Origin: Brachionus manjavacas
Lineage: Eukaryota > Rotifera > Eurotatoria > Ploima > Brachionidae
Assembly: GCA_019054805.1 (NCBI GenBank)
Contig: JAHQIY010000005.1
Coordinates: 2,711,501 to 2,775,500 of the forward strand
DNA: 64,000 nucleotides
Reading direction: 5' to 3'
This document shows positions 60,501 to 64,000 of this stretch, piece after piece. The notes below the pieces were generated by a model. That model was not told the DNA's origin. It ran no database searches and saw nothing but the letters and a program-made list of their open reading frames with translations. The translations under genes and the position numbers were made by a program. Every line of letters starts with the position of its first letter. Within the stretch, counting starts at the first letter, position 1.

Positions 60501-61890
60501 ATTCTTGCAAAATTATCCCAAAACCAAATAAAATTTAATAAATTACGAGTATGATTAATATTTTTAATCTGCTAAGGGACTTAGGAGCTGCAAAACTGCT
60601 ATAATTTGTTCTGTTTTTGAAAAAAAAACCCATTACTCTTTTTATTTAATTGTCTAAATGAACAATTCGAATATTTTTGATCACGATAATACAAAAATAT
60701 CTGCAAAATGTTGAATGAAGAAGACAAATTTAATTGACATTAAGATTAGGGAATCGAAGAAATAATTAGAAGAAATGTAGACGATGGCATAAAATGAAAA
60801 GGAAATAAAATTAGATTTTTGCATCAAAATTCAAAGAATAAGTCAATCGAATGAGTCAATAACTTTCTTTTTATAGAAATTATTAATAAAAAAAAGTGAT
60901 AAATAAAATAATAAGGTACAAAACCCTTGAGTCTTATTTATAAAGCACTCAATTTAGAATTTTAGATTAAAGCGAGTATTTTTTGTTATAATCAACGAAT
61001 TTTGAGATAGCTGAGCTAATAATTACATAAATTTCTTGTTGTTCTAAATATTTACTTGAAAAGCAATGCCAATTAAAGCAGATGTCTCCAACAAATAATG
61101 ACTAGAACTAAATCATATTGTTTAAAGATTGAATGTTATAAAATATGTTTTTTCGAATAACTAAAAAGAGCCATATTTTTTTTTAGAATTCATTTAATTC
61201 TGAATTTCTTTAATTTTCTAACAAAGAAAAATTCATGATCAAATTTCATAATTTTTTAATTCCTTTTACTGCAGATTTCAGAATATTTTAAACTTCAAAA
61301 ACCATATTTTTAAATTTGAAAAATTGTCTTAAATCTTGAAATATTTGGTTTCAAAAAACCGCTTTAATAAAAGAATATTCCGTGATAACTTTTCTAAAAT
61401 TTGAATTAAATTTATTCTCACCAAAAAAGTACATTTAAGTTTTTAGAGTTCTTAGAAAAACTTTTCTTTTATCTCATAATAAAAATCGGTAAGCTCATTT
61501 GCTCATTGTTTCATATTTATAAATTTTTTTCATATTTTTGTAAAAGATTACTTTGCACTTTAAAAAAAAATTTGATCGATTTCGTATTTCCTGAAATAGA
61601 ATTAATCATCATTGGAAAAAAGTTTCCAATTATTCCTTTTCTTTAATTTTTTGTTACTAAAAAAATGTGTCTCATTTCAAAGAAAATTCATGAAACACGA
61701 ATAATTAACAACATGATCCGATTTGGAAACAAAATTTTATAAAAATAGCAATTCTTAATTAATTTTTTTTATCTATTTGTTTTCTGTACCGAGCTAAAGC
61801 TCCTTCAGAATAAATTATAAAAAAAAATAAAAAATCAAAATAAAGTAAAATTAGCTAAATTAAAATGTAAAGAAAGTTAAAAAGACATAT
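57543..61890. other. A+T-rich noncoding region upstream of the CNG gene
   Basis: About 4.3 kb including the CNG promoter. I see no gene. Small hairpins occur at 60082-60106 (9-bp stem) and 61611-61630 (8-bp stem). Open frames are short and A+T-driven. Confidence 0.55.
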
Positions 61891-61899
61891 ATTGAAATA

Positions 61900-62440
61900 G
61901 GGTGTTACATGTGACACATTTTTACACAGTTGAAGCTTCAGGAAAAAAAGAGGAAATAGCAAGGTAGTAATTACACAATGGAATCAGTATTCAATATATC
62001 TTGATTCGAAACCTGCTTTGTATTGCTCCACCAGTCTCACAACTTATGGAATAGAATGACTAAATCCTGTCCCAACATATCTCTCACTCAACTCAAAAAG
62101 CCTTTTCGAGACTGTTAATAATTTAAGTTTATTAAAAGCCCCGTGATGTTGAAGGGAGGATCATATTTTAACTTAAGGATAGATCTGACTGTTGTATTCT
62201 GAATTGCCTGTAGTTTTTTGATATTATTTTCTGAAAATGAATTCAAGCAAGGAAAAGAATAGTCTAAAATTGATCCGACTAATGATTTATATAGATTGCC
62301 AAGTAAATTTTGATTTAGACTTCATTTTTTGTTTGACAGTATCTTAATAATTTGCAGCGTTCTCTAATTTCGTCTACCAGTATATTAAAACTTAACTTAG
62401 AATCAAATTTAATACCAAGAAAAAATAGGGAAATATTTTA
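61900..62440 (-). mobile_element. LINE (non-LTR retrotransposon) 3' fragment
   Basis: On the minus strand a broken frame reads FFLGIKFDSKLSF, then DEIRERCKLLRYC, then after a stop LYKSLVGSILDYSFPCLNSF and NNIKKLQAIQNTTVRSILK. These are the familiar blocks downstream of the reverse transcriptase domain of Jockey/CR1-like LINEs (LG-x-x-hD-x-x-LSF; S-h-hDY; h-x-x-LQ-x-IQN). The frame is interrupted at least twice and the RT catalytic part is absent, so it is a 5'-truncated dead copy. A near-palindrome GTGTTACATGTGACAC lies near its 3' end. Confidence 0.65.
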
Positions 62441-62449
62441 AAAAATAGG

Positions 62450-64000
62450 GCTATCTAGTTGAAAGTAATATTATAGTTTTTTGTCAGTCTCAACTTGAAT
62501 AATTAGTTTTTTTAGATTAAATTTTGATTAAAAATTAATTATTTGAGTTCACAGGATTTCAGAATTCAATCATAATTTCCCATATTATTAAATTGACACA
62601 AAATTCAATTAGGAATTCTAAACTTGGATAGCTAAAGTAAAAGTTTGAAAAAAACTGACACAAAATATTTTAGTTTAAGAAATTTAATAATTTTATTTGT
62701 CGAGACTGATGATTCCTTATCAAATAATCTGAATCACTCAAATTCAATCAAAATAAATCCAGCAAATGCGCTGCATTTATCAAAATTTTCTATTTTGGAT
62801 TTACTTCGTATCTCCGGAAGAAATTAATTCAAGATTTATGAAATAATTTTATTCTTAATCGAGCTACTTTAAGGCCTAATCACAAATTTTTATCAATTAC
62901 CGGAATCAAAATGATAATCGCTCGATTTAAAAGAATCAAGATAAAAATGAATTCTTTAAATTCCTATTCAACTTTATTTTGCTTTTAAAAAATAAAATCT
63001 TTGAAAATCTTTGAAAATTTAAATAAAAAAATCATTGAGTTCAAAATTTTAATTTGATGACTTTAAATTTGAATTAGAGATAAGTTTATTTTTGAATAAA
63101 GTTATTTTTTGTATTTTTATAGAAATTATTCGCTTGCTAAAGTATAATTGAATCAAATTTTATAAATAAAAAAACCGAAAATAAGTAAATAATATAAATT
63201 TTTTTAAATAAAAATAAAATCTGATGAAAACTTGTTTAAAAATGTAAATCAAGCAAAAGAGTCTAAAATTTTTCATTCATGATTAACAAATTATTTCTAA
63301 TATTAAATGCACAAATGCTCGCTAAATGTTTAAAAATATCTTTTTTCAGCTAATTTAGTTTATTTATAATTTTTACTAAAAGCACTGATTAGAAATAAAT
63401 CAAATTTATTACGTTTGATTTTTAGCTTCAGAACTAGCTTGGATCTGAAGCTTCTTGCTCAGTGTTTATAAGATTTTAAAATGAATCCAAAACTACTAAG
63501 CTAAGCATTATGAAATTTTTGGTTTTCTTTCAAGGGCATTATAATGTTTTGAAGCCATCCAAGTATGATTACATTGTTGAATTTTCAATTTAACAAGCTA
63601 AACATTTTTATGATTATATTAGTTTATAACGCTAGATTTCAGAACGAAAAATAATTTTAAAATAGACTTTTAAACTTGTAAAATGAAAAATTTTGTATTA
63701 AATAAATCATAATGTAAAGTAATAAAAAAAATTCTTTTTCCTTAATCGAAGATATTCAAAATTTTTAAATAATAATTTTTCTAAAATGCTAAATCTTTTT
63801 ATATTTTTTTGAATTATTTTTAGTTTAAGATTAAATATTTTGAATGTATTGTCTGAGAAACAAACATCGGTTTTTTGAAATTCAGAATAAATGAAAATAC
63901 AGAATTAAAAAAAATTAGTTATGTGAATGTAACAAGATGCTACAAACATTGTTGCATCAATTTTTAAAGGTTTCAAACTGTTTTTATTAATTTTTCTAAA
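62450..64000. other. A+T-rich noncoding right end
   Basis: About 1.5 kb without a recognisable gene, RNA or repeat. A 60-codon plus-strand open frame at 62645-62827 starts at TTG and shows no family resemblance. Confidence 0.5.

Noticed and set aside
1-64000. CRISPR array, bacterial operon, rRNA or retrovirus-like element
   Set aside because: No spaced direct repeats, ribosome-binding sites, rRNA-like sequence, LTR pair or gag/pol/env-like frames were seen anywhere.

Overview
The window looks like nuclear DNA from a small-genome invertebrate. Noncoding DNA is very A+T-rich, with long A and T runs. Protein genes are animal-specific (laminin alpha, Musashi, a CNG channel, an ETS factor, tyrosylprotein sulfotransferase). 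Most introns are 49-80 bp with GTAAGT-like donors and weak acceptors. A monogonont rotifer (Brachionus-like) would fit, but that is inferred from composition and intron style; no diagnostic marker was found.

Layout, left to right. At 242-325 (minus) lies a first coding exon of an unknown gene that runs off the left edge. A four-exon PPTC7-type mitochondrial phosphatase (2277-3471, plus) and an intronless tyrosylprotein sulfotransferase (4570-5667, plus) follow. After 8.4 kb of mostly noncoding DNA, with GA/CT tracts, a G+C-rich island and a candidate core promoter, comes an ETV6/Yan-like ETS gene (CDS 14080-15498, plus). Facing it is an 11-exon laminin alpha gene (34006 down to 18711, minus, 3,673 residues). 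A five-exon minus gene at 36513-35489 looks like the mitochondrial transcription elongation factor TEFM. The remnant of a MULE-type DNA transposon lies at about 37.4-38.0 kb. Musashi (43273-50963, plus) has a 5.7-kb intron holding a second, low-complexity coding exon. A CNG-like channel gene (57542-53062, minus) has a 27-nt microexon next to the pore and a TA-flanked element with terminal inverted repeats in one intron. The right end is A+T-rich noncoding DNA plus a LINE 3' fragment (about 61.9-62.45 kb).

The genes do not form one pathway. Two products are probably mitochondrial (PPTC7, TEFM), two serve secretion or the extracellular matrix (TPST, laminin), two are developmental regulators (ETS factor, Musashi) and one is a sensory/neuronal channel. 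Exon joins were worked out by eye from reading frame, splice signals and remembered family sequences; none has transcript support. The best novelty candidates are the CNG pore microexon, the second Musashi N-terminal exon, and the inverted-repeat element in the CNG intron.
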